A stretch of DNA of 64,000 nt from Fennellomyces sp. T-0311 (taxonomy: Eukaryota; Mucoromycota; Mucoromycetes; Mucorales; Lichtheimiaceae), in assembly GCA_025266875.1 (NCBI GenBank), contig JALLLT010000045.1, positions 282,593 to 346,592 on the forward strand, written 5' to 3'. A program made the translations under genes and the position numbers. The stretch's first letter is position 1. The number at the start of each line of letters is the position of its first letter. Of this stretch, positions 38,467 through 49,455 are shown one piece after another. The notes beneath the pieces are model-generated. The model made no database searches. It worked only from the letters and a program-made list of their open reading frames with translations, and had not been told where the DNA came from.

Positions 38467-39953
38467 TGCGGGATGAACTTGCTAGCACGACTCCGTACAC
38501 TATATCATTCATCTAATGTTTTCCATATTAAGTTCAAAAGTTATAATTTATTTTGATTTTCCATATTAAAATTACATTAACAAATTCCTGTTGTAATGAT
38601 ATGGTAGCTACGTATCATAACCATGTAAGGCCATATGCTAATTTTAATTCTCTATCGTCCGCCCAGTATCTTGCTTGAATTTGTTAAGCTACTATATAAA
38701 GTATTGATATGTAAAAAATAACTTATACAAGGCAGTTTACCATTAATATAAAAGTACTATTATTTATATTTTTCGAAACGAGTATTTATATATGTAAGTG
38801 CTCCTTGTTTGCTCGTTTTGATTACTACTTTCTTCTTTTTATATGTACCCGGCGTAGTGCTGAATACAGAGCGTGTTGGGGTAATTACCGAAGTGCGTTC
38901 TACATAAAAGCGTTTTTTTTTGTACCATTTGAGAAAAAAGCCACTTTAAACCAGACGTACTTTTTCTCAGAGAAAAGCGATACTTCCAAAAGTGGCGTTT
39001 CAAAATGACTTCTGCATCTAAATGTGCCTATATATTTTACCATATTTTCTTATATCTGCTAGGAGATGTGAAAACTAGCATCTTAAAGATACGGTCAGAT
39101 CACGCTTTAGTAGCTGATATCTATGAAGGTAGTATCAATTTTACTCTCGTGCGGGATTATCAAGCTACGTGCGTATTCTAAAACTGTGAGTATATGTTGA
39201 TGGGTGTACAAGCTCTGCCCCAGTGTTTGTCGTCTACACAAATACAAATAGTGTACAACATATTACTGTACTCTCCAGCTTTAGTAAGTTATATATAATA
39301 TTTGTCGTAACAACTGCGCATATTCAGAAATGTAATAAATAAATGAAGACAGGTAAGCGTGGCATAAAAGTTCACTAACTTTTATATCAGTAGAATTACT
39401 GGCTGTATTTTATTTCGTAATATGTATTACAGTAAAACGGAGGTAGATAATTTACTAATTTTTACTGTACGCTTGCTCAAAAGAGTCCGTTTATGTACTA
39501 TTTTGAGGCGCTGGAGCTCGCCTTTACAGAGGAAGCAAACAAGTTCTCATCGATGAATCATCTCCACGTATATCCTTTTCTTCAAAGAAGGTGTGTAAAT
39601 AGTAAATATGACGGTTAGATACATGGCACCACGGGTTAGATTCGCCGTAGATCCGGCGGGGTTAAAGCTACTGGGGTAGACACCCATCCAATGATATTGA
39701 AAGTTAAGCAGTTGCTGCCTGAGCCATAGTGGGAGAGTACCCAACATCTAGCCAATGAGATTATGAGTTAAGGTATTCGCCGCTACCACTGTGCGTTCGA
39801 AAACGTGTGTTGCCCTTGTGTAGCACATCTGTGCATGGGAAAGTCGTTTGGCGTTTGGATTGTTTCTGTTGATGAGAACATTTTCAACACGGGTTCTTTA
39901 CCTTGCACATTTTTCCGACCTATCTACCTCCTCCGTATTTGATCAATACACGT
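38467..39953. other. intergenic, very AT-rich; contains a 5S-like relic
   Basis: No supported gene. The stretch includes the promoter of the gene starting at 39954. I looked here for the left terminal repeat of the Tnp2 element (CACTACGGG) and did not find it. Confidence 0.4.
39680..39751 (+). pseudogene. possible 5S rRNA relic
   Basis: The order CACCCATCC, then GAAAGTTAAGCAG, then TGCCTGAG, then AGTGGGAGA resembles the middle and 3' part of 5S rRNA (GAAGTTAAGC...GCCTGGT...GGTGGGAGACC). The 5' third does not match and the 3' stem is not evident, so any gene here is degenerate. Confidence 0.3.
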
Positions 39954-42900
39954 ATGGATCAGTCTGACCAGGGTTCAAGCCAAAAACGCCGTGGTCGTGG
40001 GAGACCTCTGGGAAGCATGAACAAAAAGAAGAAAATCGTACTTCCTCGTGCTGCTTCACAGATGACAGTTAAGCAGTTCTTTTCTCGGCCTGCTCCTGAA
40101 GATTCATCGGAGCCTACCGAGGACAATGATGGAAGCCTAGAGGCTGAACCTTCGTCCGTTATAAATGATCAGCAAAGCGCTACTTCTCCTCAGGTTTTTA
40201 TCCAGAAAGAGTTGCTACCCATATATAGTATATATTTACCACTCATATAGGTTTCTATCGATGACGACTATTTCACTTTGAAGGACTTGATAGATGAGCA
40301 AGAGGAAGATCAAAATCATGATATTGGGGTAGAAGTCAATGATGACCCCATCCCGGATGAAGCACAGATTCTCAAGGATGACGATCAAGCCTACAAAGAA
40401 AAAAATTACGGCGTACTAGCGAAATACTTTTTGGATATACAGGATCGAATCAAAGACAAAGACAATGGTTATCCGCGGGAGTACGCTGCCGGCAATTTTT
40501 GGGTCGAGCCAAAGGCACCATATTTTGCGTTGCAAGACCAGGACATACTGAATCCCGAACCACTGTACTATCCCCGCATGTTCTTGTGGTTCCCACATTT
40601 GCTTGTGGATCAACTGTACTGCCGCAGCGCGAAATGTTATGATGAGGCAGACAAAAAAACGTATAAGAAAAGTAAACTGGATGACAGAGGGTTCTACAAA
40701 GACCCTCATGCACGTCGAGTGGTGGACCTCCAAAGGTATGTATAGCTATAATTTATAAAGTTTAACACGCAACTAATGGGCTATTATAATCTTGTTTAAG
40801 GTGTTTTTATATTATGTCAAGGCGATACAAGTGCAAAGCATGCGGTACTTCACTAGTGGCGCACGACGAAAAAATTTTGGCACAACTGCCTGATAGATTA
40901 GCAGCAGAGTTCCCGGCCATTTTGACATATCGTTGTGGTATTTCGAAAGACCTCATCGATGTATTACGACCTTGTGTGCAACACGGTATGGGGTTCGCAA
41001 ACTTTCAAGATATGCTCAATGAGCTACATTCCAAGCGCCATATCCGTCTTGATATCATCTACACTTTATACCAAATTCATCGTCGACAGAATCCAACTCT
41101 GGAAGAGATCCGAAATCGTGTCGAAAGTTACGCTGAATTCTCAGCATTCAAGGATCCCGACGGATATGCTGGATATATACCTTCCGTGCCTTTCTTCCGA
41201 CTTGTCTACAATGCGATATTGGATGTACTTCGTCCGTTTATGGACAAGGAGATGGTTGCAATCGAAGGCGAGATACTTAAAGGAGACCATACGTTCAAGT
41301 TTATCAAGAAAATAGCAAGGATGGGGGACTCACCAACTTTTGGCGCACTTTATACAGTATGTAACGAGTACGAGGAGATCCGCACGCAGCTATTAGTACT
41401 TACAAAATCATTGTCGCATTTGCAAGCACCGTTCCAAGAAATGATGAAATCATACAAGATATACGGGTTCAAGCCTCCACAACTATTTTTTACTGATAAT
41501 GTCCGAGGAGACAAGAGATTTCTGCTTGACAACATACCTTCACTTAAAGACAATGCAAAAATTGACAACATAACCTTGACTGAATCCGACACCAACGACC
41601 GGTTTTTGCAACTACCTGACGACATTTCCAGACGCTACTTACGAGATGCAACAGAGGCTGATCAAGCTATTACCGACATGATCTTGTGTGATACTGAAGC
41701 CAAAACCATTGTTATCGGTCTGGACTGTGAATGGAACTTCAGTCGGTCTGGCCCTCCTGGGAAAGTCGCCACATTACAGTTAGCATACAAGGTAAGCATT
41801 CCTATCCCTTACTATTTGCAACGCACTTTTACTAAGTGGCATCCCATGTAGAATCATGTTTTTATATTGCCAATCCATCAATTCGACATGATACCACAGT
41901 CGGTTAAAGCCCTTCTCACATCTGACAAAGTTCTGAAAGCAGGTCGTAACGTGGGTGGAGATATGAGCAAGTTACAGCGCGATTATGGGTTGGACTATAA
42001 AAAGGAAACAGCGTTGGAGCTCGGCAAGTTTTCTCGCAGAAGGGGTTATATCGATCACGGTGGAGCCGCATTGTCCGTGATAGCCGAGGCAGTTCTTGGT
42101 GGCAAGGTCAAGAAGGATGATAGGAATGCCGATTGGGAATCGCAAACTCTCTCTCAAACACAGCTCGATTACGCAGCTCTTGATGCGTGGGTGTCGCTGG
42201 CTATTTACACGAAACTTGCTCCCTTTCGCACACTTGGTAAAACCGTACAAAGCCCGACTCCACCTGGTGCATATGTTACCGTATTTTCTTGCTTCCAATG
42301 GTCACGTCCAATTGCATGTGGAGAGATACTGCCAAGTGAAGAGCAGCAGGTAAATTTTGGTTTTGTTCACTTTTATACAAAAAAGTATGCGGTCAACTAA
42401 CATGCTTAATATACTAGGACACGATTGACAATAGTGTTGCATATGTTTCGATCAATCATGTTTTGGTCCCGGCTGCTATTCTTGATGCAGATACTCAAAA
42501 AACTCTTTCGGATTTCGGTACAGCACCGTTTATCGCCAAAATACCTGTATCCATGCTACGGTTTGAGAAAAAATCACTGTGTGAACAGCAAGAGCAACGT
42601 CACGAGCAGCATAGTCATCAATACCGTGATACCGAAGAAGCAAGGCAGCAGGAGATGCCGATTGGCATTAATGATCTCATGGATACCATATTGGACAAGA
42701 ACGAAGGCGGTCGCGAGTCTTCATCCTCATTAATATCATCGTCATCATCAAGTGAAACCAGAGAGTGCATCAATAACCAAGGCGCAGCAATGGTGACAGA
42801 TTTGGAATCCTCAAATTGTACATTCACGGTCAACCACGCTCAAGATGACCAGAAGTCACTACATCCACGGGTTCTAAAAGACATTTATCATTTCATGGCC

Positions 42901-44451
42901 TTGATCAAAGTACCAAAACGGCACGCTCTTGCCAAGGAATTTTCACAACAATTACGCAACGCACTCTTTGTTCCAGACCCGGAAGACAAGAGAAAAGTGG
43001 AAGAATACTTGGCAAAAAAGAATCTGACATGGGCGTATATGTTAAACACAAATCCTTCTTGGGTTTTGCGAAGAGTCAAGCGCATGGTGCCACCGCCGAG
43101 TGAACTGGAGCCTATTGTTCAAAATCTTTTCGCCGAGTACGGTAACTTGATCTGTACGAGAACTGGTCGGACACTTTTCGATAATGAAGCGCATCAGCAA
43201 GCCCAAAATATGCTCAAAGCCATTCATGAAGGCCAAATATCTGATCATCCTGATGTACCATTATATTACAAAATCGGATACGACAAGAAGGCAAATCTTC
43301 CACTTTATCGATGTAGTCGTGGAACTAACTCCCTCGAAGGAGGAGTCCACCAGAATATTATTCGTGCTATTGGTTCCAGTGGAGCTGGGCCACATTTTGC
43401 CGACTGTTTCCTTGCTGAATATCGGCTTCGTCATAATATAAGGGTGAGTAAACATATATAGCTTTTATCTATCTACCCGTAATGCTAATGTAAAATATAA
43501 AAGGTTGGGACTATGAATCGCTACCAGCATCAACACAAAGGGCACTATGACCCATGGTTGATTGAAACATTGCTGTACCTGCGAATGAAATTGGGGAAGG
43601 TGGGCACTGGTGGTGCTATTGTGGAGCAAGCGGGTATGCATCTACAAGGCTTCGAACTAAAAGGATGTGGGGAGACATTTGGCATAGCAAGGTTCGCAGC
43701 TGAGGTTGCTAGAGAGCTCGGGATACCCATGGTTTTGTCAGAAGAGCAAGAGAATTAACAACAGAACAATTCGAATATATCTGTATCTCGTCCGCGCGCC
43801 ATCGATATCAGTATCAACATCTTTCTGCCATCTGGATCTACTGCAAATCTTTTAGACCAACGATACAAATTTCTCGCTCAACGTCAAGGAACAAAGCATG
43901 CAGTCACTCCGGTCCACACAAAAGAAGAATTCGGGAAGTTCAACGATTTTATACGCGAGGCAGCTCAGGGATCAATAGGTGCCTCAGACTGGATCAGATT
44001 AGCAAAGGCATGGAATACATCTGTATTGAAGCCAGTAGATGGAAGTACCATTTTCTACAAGTCACCAGATCACCTGAAAATCCACTACGAGCGCTGGAAC
44101 GAGAAGCGATTCACAGGGGCCAGCAAAGCAATAAGCAATGGTATTTGTGAGATAATGCATGAGCGGTTATCATCACCAAGCCGAGAATGTCCTGTATTGC
44201 CTGCTATCACGCCGTCGCCGCCACCATTTGCTCTTCCATCGGCAGGAGTAGTTCAGGAATTAGCAACAAATCCAATTCCAGAATCATTAGCTGCTACGAC
44301 GGACACATCACCTTTACCAGTATCATCTCAATCATCAACACCTATATATTCACCCAGAAGAATAGCACCCGCGCCACCGTCACTCTTTCCATCACAGCCG
44401 CTGTTTTCCGTCAATGTCCAAATTCCAAGGAAGCGCGCACGCCGTAAATAA
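39954..44451 (+). CDS. AT-hook / Cys-pair / DEDDy 3'-5' exonuclease fusion protein with C-terminal domain of unknown function
   Basis: Exons: 39954..40193, 40251..40735, 40801..41791, 41852..42349, 42418..43443 and 43504 onward; all junctions keep frame. The first stop (TAA, 43756-43758) ends a 1,164-aa product, but the same frame stays open for 230 more codons to 44451. Residues about 10-30 carry QKRRGRGRPLGSMNKKKK (AT-hook-like). Next is a region with PRMFLWFPHLL, two Cys pairs (CRSAKC and YKCKACG) and LPDRLAAEFPAILTYRCG, which I associate with a fungal domain of unknown function (DUF6729, from memory). The exonuclease has Exo I IGLDCEWNF, Exo II NVGGDMSKLQ and Exo III QLDYAALDAW, so D, E, D, Y and D are all intact, as in WRN-type nucleases. 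The C-terminal part has YRCSRGTNSLEGGVHQN and AEYRLRHN. It converges on the Tnp2 element (396-bp gap). It is probably transposon-derived or transposon cargo; function unknown. Confidence 0.8.
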
Positions 44452-44847
44452 GATTTGCGTATGACCAGGACCCTGGTAATCATTATATCCTTGACTCGAT
44501 CTCTATTGTTCAATTATATTTTCTGTCGCCATTACCACATACATTTACCACCAGTAAAAGCGTAACAAATGTCCTTCATTATATGGTGCTCCCAGGGGAT
44601 TTTTAAGATTAATGCTTCTGTTATCCTTCAAAAAGTAAAAAAAAAAAAAATATTAAATTTCTTCCCCAGGAATATTACTAGGGCCGTAGATCCTCCATAA
44701 TACGAATATGCTTAAACCATAGCTTTTGGGCGACAGAGGAACAAAAATACAATGAAAATGATGATATAAATAATCGTTTTGTTTAAGAGTTACGAGATGC
44801 TTTGTTTTTTGCGCTCTCGCCCGGGTATTAAGCAATCGCAGTCTACA
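44452..44847. other. spacer between the exonuclease gene and the Tnp2 element genes
   Basis: 396 bp between two convergent genes. It holds a poly-A tract (about 44638-44650) and no gene. No inverted repeat matching the right terminus at 49455 was found here. Confidence 0.5.
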
Positions 44848-46213
44848 CTATTTTTTCTGTCGTTTTCTCGTATTTGCTATCTTCACTGATGTTGCTGCCT
44901 TCTTTCCTGAGCTTCCAGTATCACTATTGGTGACGGATGATCGCTTACGTTCGCGTGTATCCACTTCCTTTAATATACTTTTACCTGGCTTCATTTGTTC
45001 TGGCTTTCTTTTGTGTAGGTATGTCTTTTTCAGAGGAGGCTCATCGGGCTCGCTAGAATCTTCGTCGCTGACCACTAAATCACTGTCATCTTCACCGCTT
45101 GTACTTCCGTCGCTGTCGCTGTCATCTTCATCGCTTGTACTCTTGCCGCTGTCGCTGTCATCTTCGTCGCTTGCATTCTCACCACCGTCGCTACCATCTT
45201 CATCGCTTGTACTCTCGTTACCGGCACCATTATCACTCGTATGCCCAACGCTGTCATCCTCGTTATAGCTTTCGTCCTCATTGTCTTCTTCGGAAACTGT
45301 ACTGTCCACGCCCTGGTCGCGTTCCTTGCCACTAAAACAGCAGCTTTATAAATGACAGACCGATATTACGCAAACTGTAGCAAACCTTAATGCATCAAAG
45401 TTATAGTTTTCCAGCAATGCCAATTCCCTTTGAAATTCCTCTAAAACGGAAATTGTAAGCCCACTTGCCATACATATATTTCATATAGCTAACATTACCT
45501 TCGGTTAAGTTAGGACGTGTTGCTTCATCTGCAATATCTGTGGCTCGATTGGACGGCTGTGTGTTTCCTTCGCGATTCCTTTTGGTACCTTGTTGAACGT
45601 TTTGCCAATGCTTCGCAAGGATGATTCGGGCACACCAGCTTCCTACACATGCTTTCAATGGCAGGTACACCCCAACCTCGTGTTCTAATCGACGGATCAT
45701 TGGTTTTTGGTAGAGTCTGACAGATTTCCATGTCGCGGTATCATTCAAGGCATACTTGTGTTTGAAATATAAAATAACACCTTCAGCGATTTTTCTAACA
45801 TGTTTCAAGCGCGCGTCAGTCTGTTCGTCGGTGAGAGCTGGCAGATTGTTATCAGAGCGATACTTCCTAGACAACCACCTGAGCAGCGGTAGACTATGCT
45901 GTTGTGGACGGTCGGTCACTTTCTGTTTCTTCTTGTCGAAGTATGGATACGTTGGATGAGAAATTAAGGCGACGGTAGAATCTATGCGTTCCACAGATCC
46001 TTGCGAGCGATCGTACGCTTGCTGTTCAAGCAGGTTGGCAAGTCGTGTGTTGATGGTGTTTTGCTTACTCAACAGGTTTGTCAGGTTGGCGATTTTTTTG
46101 TTCATTCGTTTCGAGCTCTCCTTCATGTTTTGCTCCATTCTGAGAACTGCAAGTGAAAGATCCGCAATACCAGATGATTCTCCAGCAGTTTTTCCATTTG
46201 GTTTCTTGGTCAT
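44848..46213 (-). CDS. Tnp2 element accessory protein: coiled coil plus acidic Ser/Asp/Glu repeats
   Basis: Exons are 46213..45499, 45440..45386 and 45331..44848, giving 417 aa. The middle 55-nt exon reads EEFQRELALLENYNFDAL. The N-terminal part (residues about 20-70) is a probable coiled coil with MEQNMKESSKRMNKKIANL. A basic region with FDKKKQKVTDRPQQHSLPLL follows. The last exon is a run of imperfect repeats built on TSDEDDSDS, then a basic tail ending RKRQKK. No enzymatic motif was seen. Its place beside the transposase suggests a DNA-binding or assembly role, like the second gene of other CACTA elements, but that is inference. Confidence 0.75.
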
Positions 46214-46322
46214 TCGGAAATGGCAGTGATTCTTAGCAAATAAAATACTTTGGCAGTGTAATGTATGTTAGGAAGGTTATAGAAAAAAGCCTTTATCAAG
46301 GAGTAAAAAAATTTTACAGCTG

Positions 46323-49167
46323 TCAATACAAGTCACTTAGCACACCCACATCAGTTTCCTTCAATCCAATTGCTTCGGGCCAAACTATGTATCGTCGTTT
46401 AGATCCTGCTGTATAGAATCCTGCAATTGAACGTATATCGCCCGCTGATATGACGAGATATTGGGAATTGGCATTTTGTCGGAGATATGGTTGACCATCG
46501 CTGCTTAACTGAGTTTGCCATATATCCACCAGCGCGAGGAGCTTCGTGTGATGTTGCTGCGTGTGACGAAAATAGAATATCACTTCTCTGAAATAAATTC
46601 GTGGCTTCCTTCGGATGCTTTTTCTTTTACTTTTGTCCACATCGATCGTTATTTTGACATAGAAATCGTCGCGCCTAGTTTGATTTCTATCTCGGTATGA
46701 ACTACCAATCATTTCCGTCCCGCTGAGCCATAGCCGTGATCCTGCATTGATCTGCGGATTGATTGATTCAAGCTTTCCTTTGATATGCACCTGCCAAAAT
46801 TTTCGTAGAAGTGGCTCTAGATCATATGCGCTGTACGTATTCACGTCTTCGTTCCACAAAGGATTCCATACCTCGGGTGCATTGGCTTTGTTCGAATCCG
46901 TGAGTACATTACCTTCCTTAGGTGGCGGTGCTGTTGCTGCTTCGTTCCTGCGCTCGCAGTATCGCTGTGCTGCCAAAGTAACCATGACGTTACCAGCATT
47001 TACACCAGGTGCTGAAGGTGAATTGATTTTCCGTTTGATCTCCCCAATTGCTCTTTCCATGGCAAATGCCGCATACATACGTGGTGGTCCCATAGCAATA
47101 TTCATCTCCTTAAGGTGCCGTAGGTAGTGTTGTGCTGCCGGAAAGACAGTTGCATCAATCGTTTTTGCCGTGACTTGAGCTTTTAAGAAATTGAGCCACT
47201 TCCAAACATTATATCGAGCTTTCTCAAGTCGCGTATGCTGATTTCCCTTTGAAAAGCTATTCTGCATACAGAGGAGAGTGCACGCACCGCCTCCTTCGCC
47301 GCCTTGTTTTTGATATATTCGACGACAATAGTGGGTACAACGAATCGCATGAAGTCGATCCAATCGATTGACCGCAAATGTTCTTTTCTTGATATATCAA
47401 AAGTGCACCCAGTAAGTGCTGATGGAATATTAGCTTTCGATCGGACCATGGCAGCTCCGATTTTTTTCCTAATCGACGGCTTCAAGCAAAGCGGGTTGTT
47501 TTTTTTACCATAACCACCGCATACGGTTTTCCAAAAGTGCTTAGCAACACACGGCCCAAGCAAATGCATGATGTCTAGTCCAAAGAACGTAGCTCCCTTA
47601 AAGCTTTTTAGCTTTGCGAACTCTGACTTCTTGCGTATGCCCTTGGATTGTCGTAATGTTATTGTTCGTTTAAATGCGGAGAGTGGTCTTTGCCGTGGTA
47701 TAGGATATCGCTTGGGTATAAAGTACTTGCCCTTGGATGAAACAGACTCCCCTTTTGCTTCACAAAGCCGGCAACCGTATTCTGATCGATGTCCCGTGTG
47801 ATGCATCATGGTTGCGGCTGCTGGGATGTCACCAGTCGCCATTAGCAGGTGTGCGCGTGCTCGATAAGGTTTACCGTCGTCGCCTGTGACTTCCATACCT
47901 GACGTTTGCAAAACCTTCAGCTCGTTCAGCATTGGTTTTAGGAAACTGAATATGTCTTTGGGTGCGGTTGGTCCAGGGATCACATAAATCTGTAACATAT
48001 TGCGGTTCTCATAGCGTATTGATGGGGGCATGTTCATGATCACCAGGTGTACAATCGTCATTTGCTTTCCTTTAGACGTAAACCCATCCGTGTAAAGAAC
48101 TAGTGCGATATCCAGCTCACCTCCAAACAAGCCATCATCCTGTAGTTTCTTGTAAATGCTTCCATCGAATATGTTATTATACTTGCCATTCTTAGATGCT
48201 GACGCTGTCGAACGATACAATAATTCATCACGCGTTGTCCGGTCGCGGATAAGCAGTTCAAGCTGGCTTTTTAATGACAGTTGCTGTACAGTCGCATACG
48301 GTTGCTTTTTGATCGATCCGTCACGTTTGCGTTTCATGATAAACCGTGGATGCTTGCAATACTTACAGTGCCGTTTCTTCTCCAGAAGCTGAAACATTTT
48401 ACATCCGTTCCGGCAAACATGATACTCGATTGGCTGAATCGGGTAGTCGTTTTCAATAAGTAAATGCTTCGCTTGGTTATAATGTGGCAGGGGCTCCAGG
48501 ACACTTTTTGTATAATTGTTGACAGTGTTGACGATGGCGTTAAAACCTTCTCTTGAAAAGCCACGCTTGACCACAGATTCAATAAATAGCGCCTTGCTTG
48601 TCTGTTCAGACTTGTCATATACTGGTACGTCAAAATCGTCCATTGACGCGTCCAGATCCATTGGTACGCTAGGGGCGTATGTGGTACTTGGTAACCCATC
48701 GCTTTCACCATAACTGTTACCAATGTTATAGTCGTACTGGTGGTCACTTTAGCTAAAATGAAAAGTTAGTAAGCAGCTCGATATCCAATACGAAAATATT
48801 ACACTTCATGAATTGGGCCCTCATCACCTTCATATTCATTACGAGATTCACCATCGCGACTGGATTTGTCATTTTCAGCACTGCAAGCAATCAGTATAAA
48901 ATTGTAGAAACAACATCCAATATACCTTATATTCATCGCATAGCTATAAGCCTCTTCAAGTTTCCTTCGCTTCTTTTGGTGTCTATTTTTCACAGTCTTT
49001 GCTTTTTTTACAAGCCCTGATTTGGCGATACACTCTGCGATATGCTGAGGTTCTGTTATAAGATTTCTGAAGAAAAGGCCACCACAGCGATAGCATTGAA
49101 ATTTTCTCCAGGGAACGCTTCTTAATATTGGGATGTTCGTCATTTCGTGGATGAATGTGAAGGGCAA
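46323..49167 (-). pseudogene. Tnp2-family transposase with one frameshift
   Basis: Exons are 49167..48926, 48880..48803 and 48746..46323. The N terminus carries a zinc finger (FQCYRCGGLFF ... HIAECIAKSG). Exon 3 has NRNMLQIYVIPGPTAPKDIF, FLKPMLNELKVLQTSG, MMHHTGHRSEYGCRLCEAKG and FFGLDIMHLLGPCVAKHFW, all Tnp2 signatures. CRIAFQREISIRDLRKL is in one frame, while the continuation VWKWLNFLKAQVTAKTI and MGPPRMYAAFAMERAIGEIK is in the -1 frame. The switch falls near 47205, before the stop at 47183. A single lost base would explain it; a sequencing error or -1 frameshifting are alternatives. Full length would be about 915 aa. Confidence 0.85.
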
Positions 49168-49240
49168 AGGAAAAACGCGTCTAATTTTTCACGTTAAGTC
49201 CTCCGACCGAAGTAGATATGCCGCAGGTTTCTGAAGATTT

Positions 49241-49455
49241 CCCGTAGTGACCATATATAGCTTTATTAGCACGCAGTAAGATTCGGATGGACATATATAT
49301 ATGTACAATCGATGTAAAACTCTCCTGGGTGAAGAAACAACAAGTTTATCGCTAAAATACTAGAGAAGATTTGCCGTAGTATTGTGAAGCTTTGCCGCAC
49401 TTGAAGATAATTTTAAGATATCCCGTTGATTTGCCGTGATTTAAAACCCGTAGTG
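49241..49455 (-). repeat. terminal and subterminal repeat motifs of the Tnp2 element
   Basis: Reading on the plus strand: ATTTCCCGTAGTG (49237-49249), ATTTGCCGTAGT (49369-49380), CTTTGCCGCACT (49390-49401), ATTTGCCGTGAT (49429-49440) and AACCCGTAGTG (49445-49455). This is a spaced array of variants of one motif ending at the terminus, the arrangement used for transposase binding in CACTA elements. It doubles as the 5' region of the transposase gene, whose start is 49167. Confidence 0.75.

Larger units (their letters stand above)
44848..49455 (-). mobile_element. Tnp2/CACTA-type DNA transposon, right terminus identified, left end unresolved
   Basis: Two minus-strand genes: a Tnp2-family transposase and an acidic coiled-coil protein. 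Read inward from the right end, the element begins CACTACGGGTTTTAAATCAC at 49455. CACTACGGG recurs at 49249 and related ACTACGGCAAA-type motifs lie between. CACTA ends and subterminal motif arrays are hallmarks of this superfamily. No matching left terminus was found in 44452-44847 or in 38467-39953, so the left end is deleted, diverged or farther away. If it is farther away, the exonuclease gene would be cargo. Confidence 0.75.

Noticed and set aside
44845..44849. CACTA at the end of the accessory gene as the left terminus of the Tnp2 element
   Set aside because: It is followed by TTTTTTCTGTCG rather than CGGG and overlaps the stop codon region of the accessory gene; no subterminal motifs are near.
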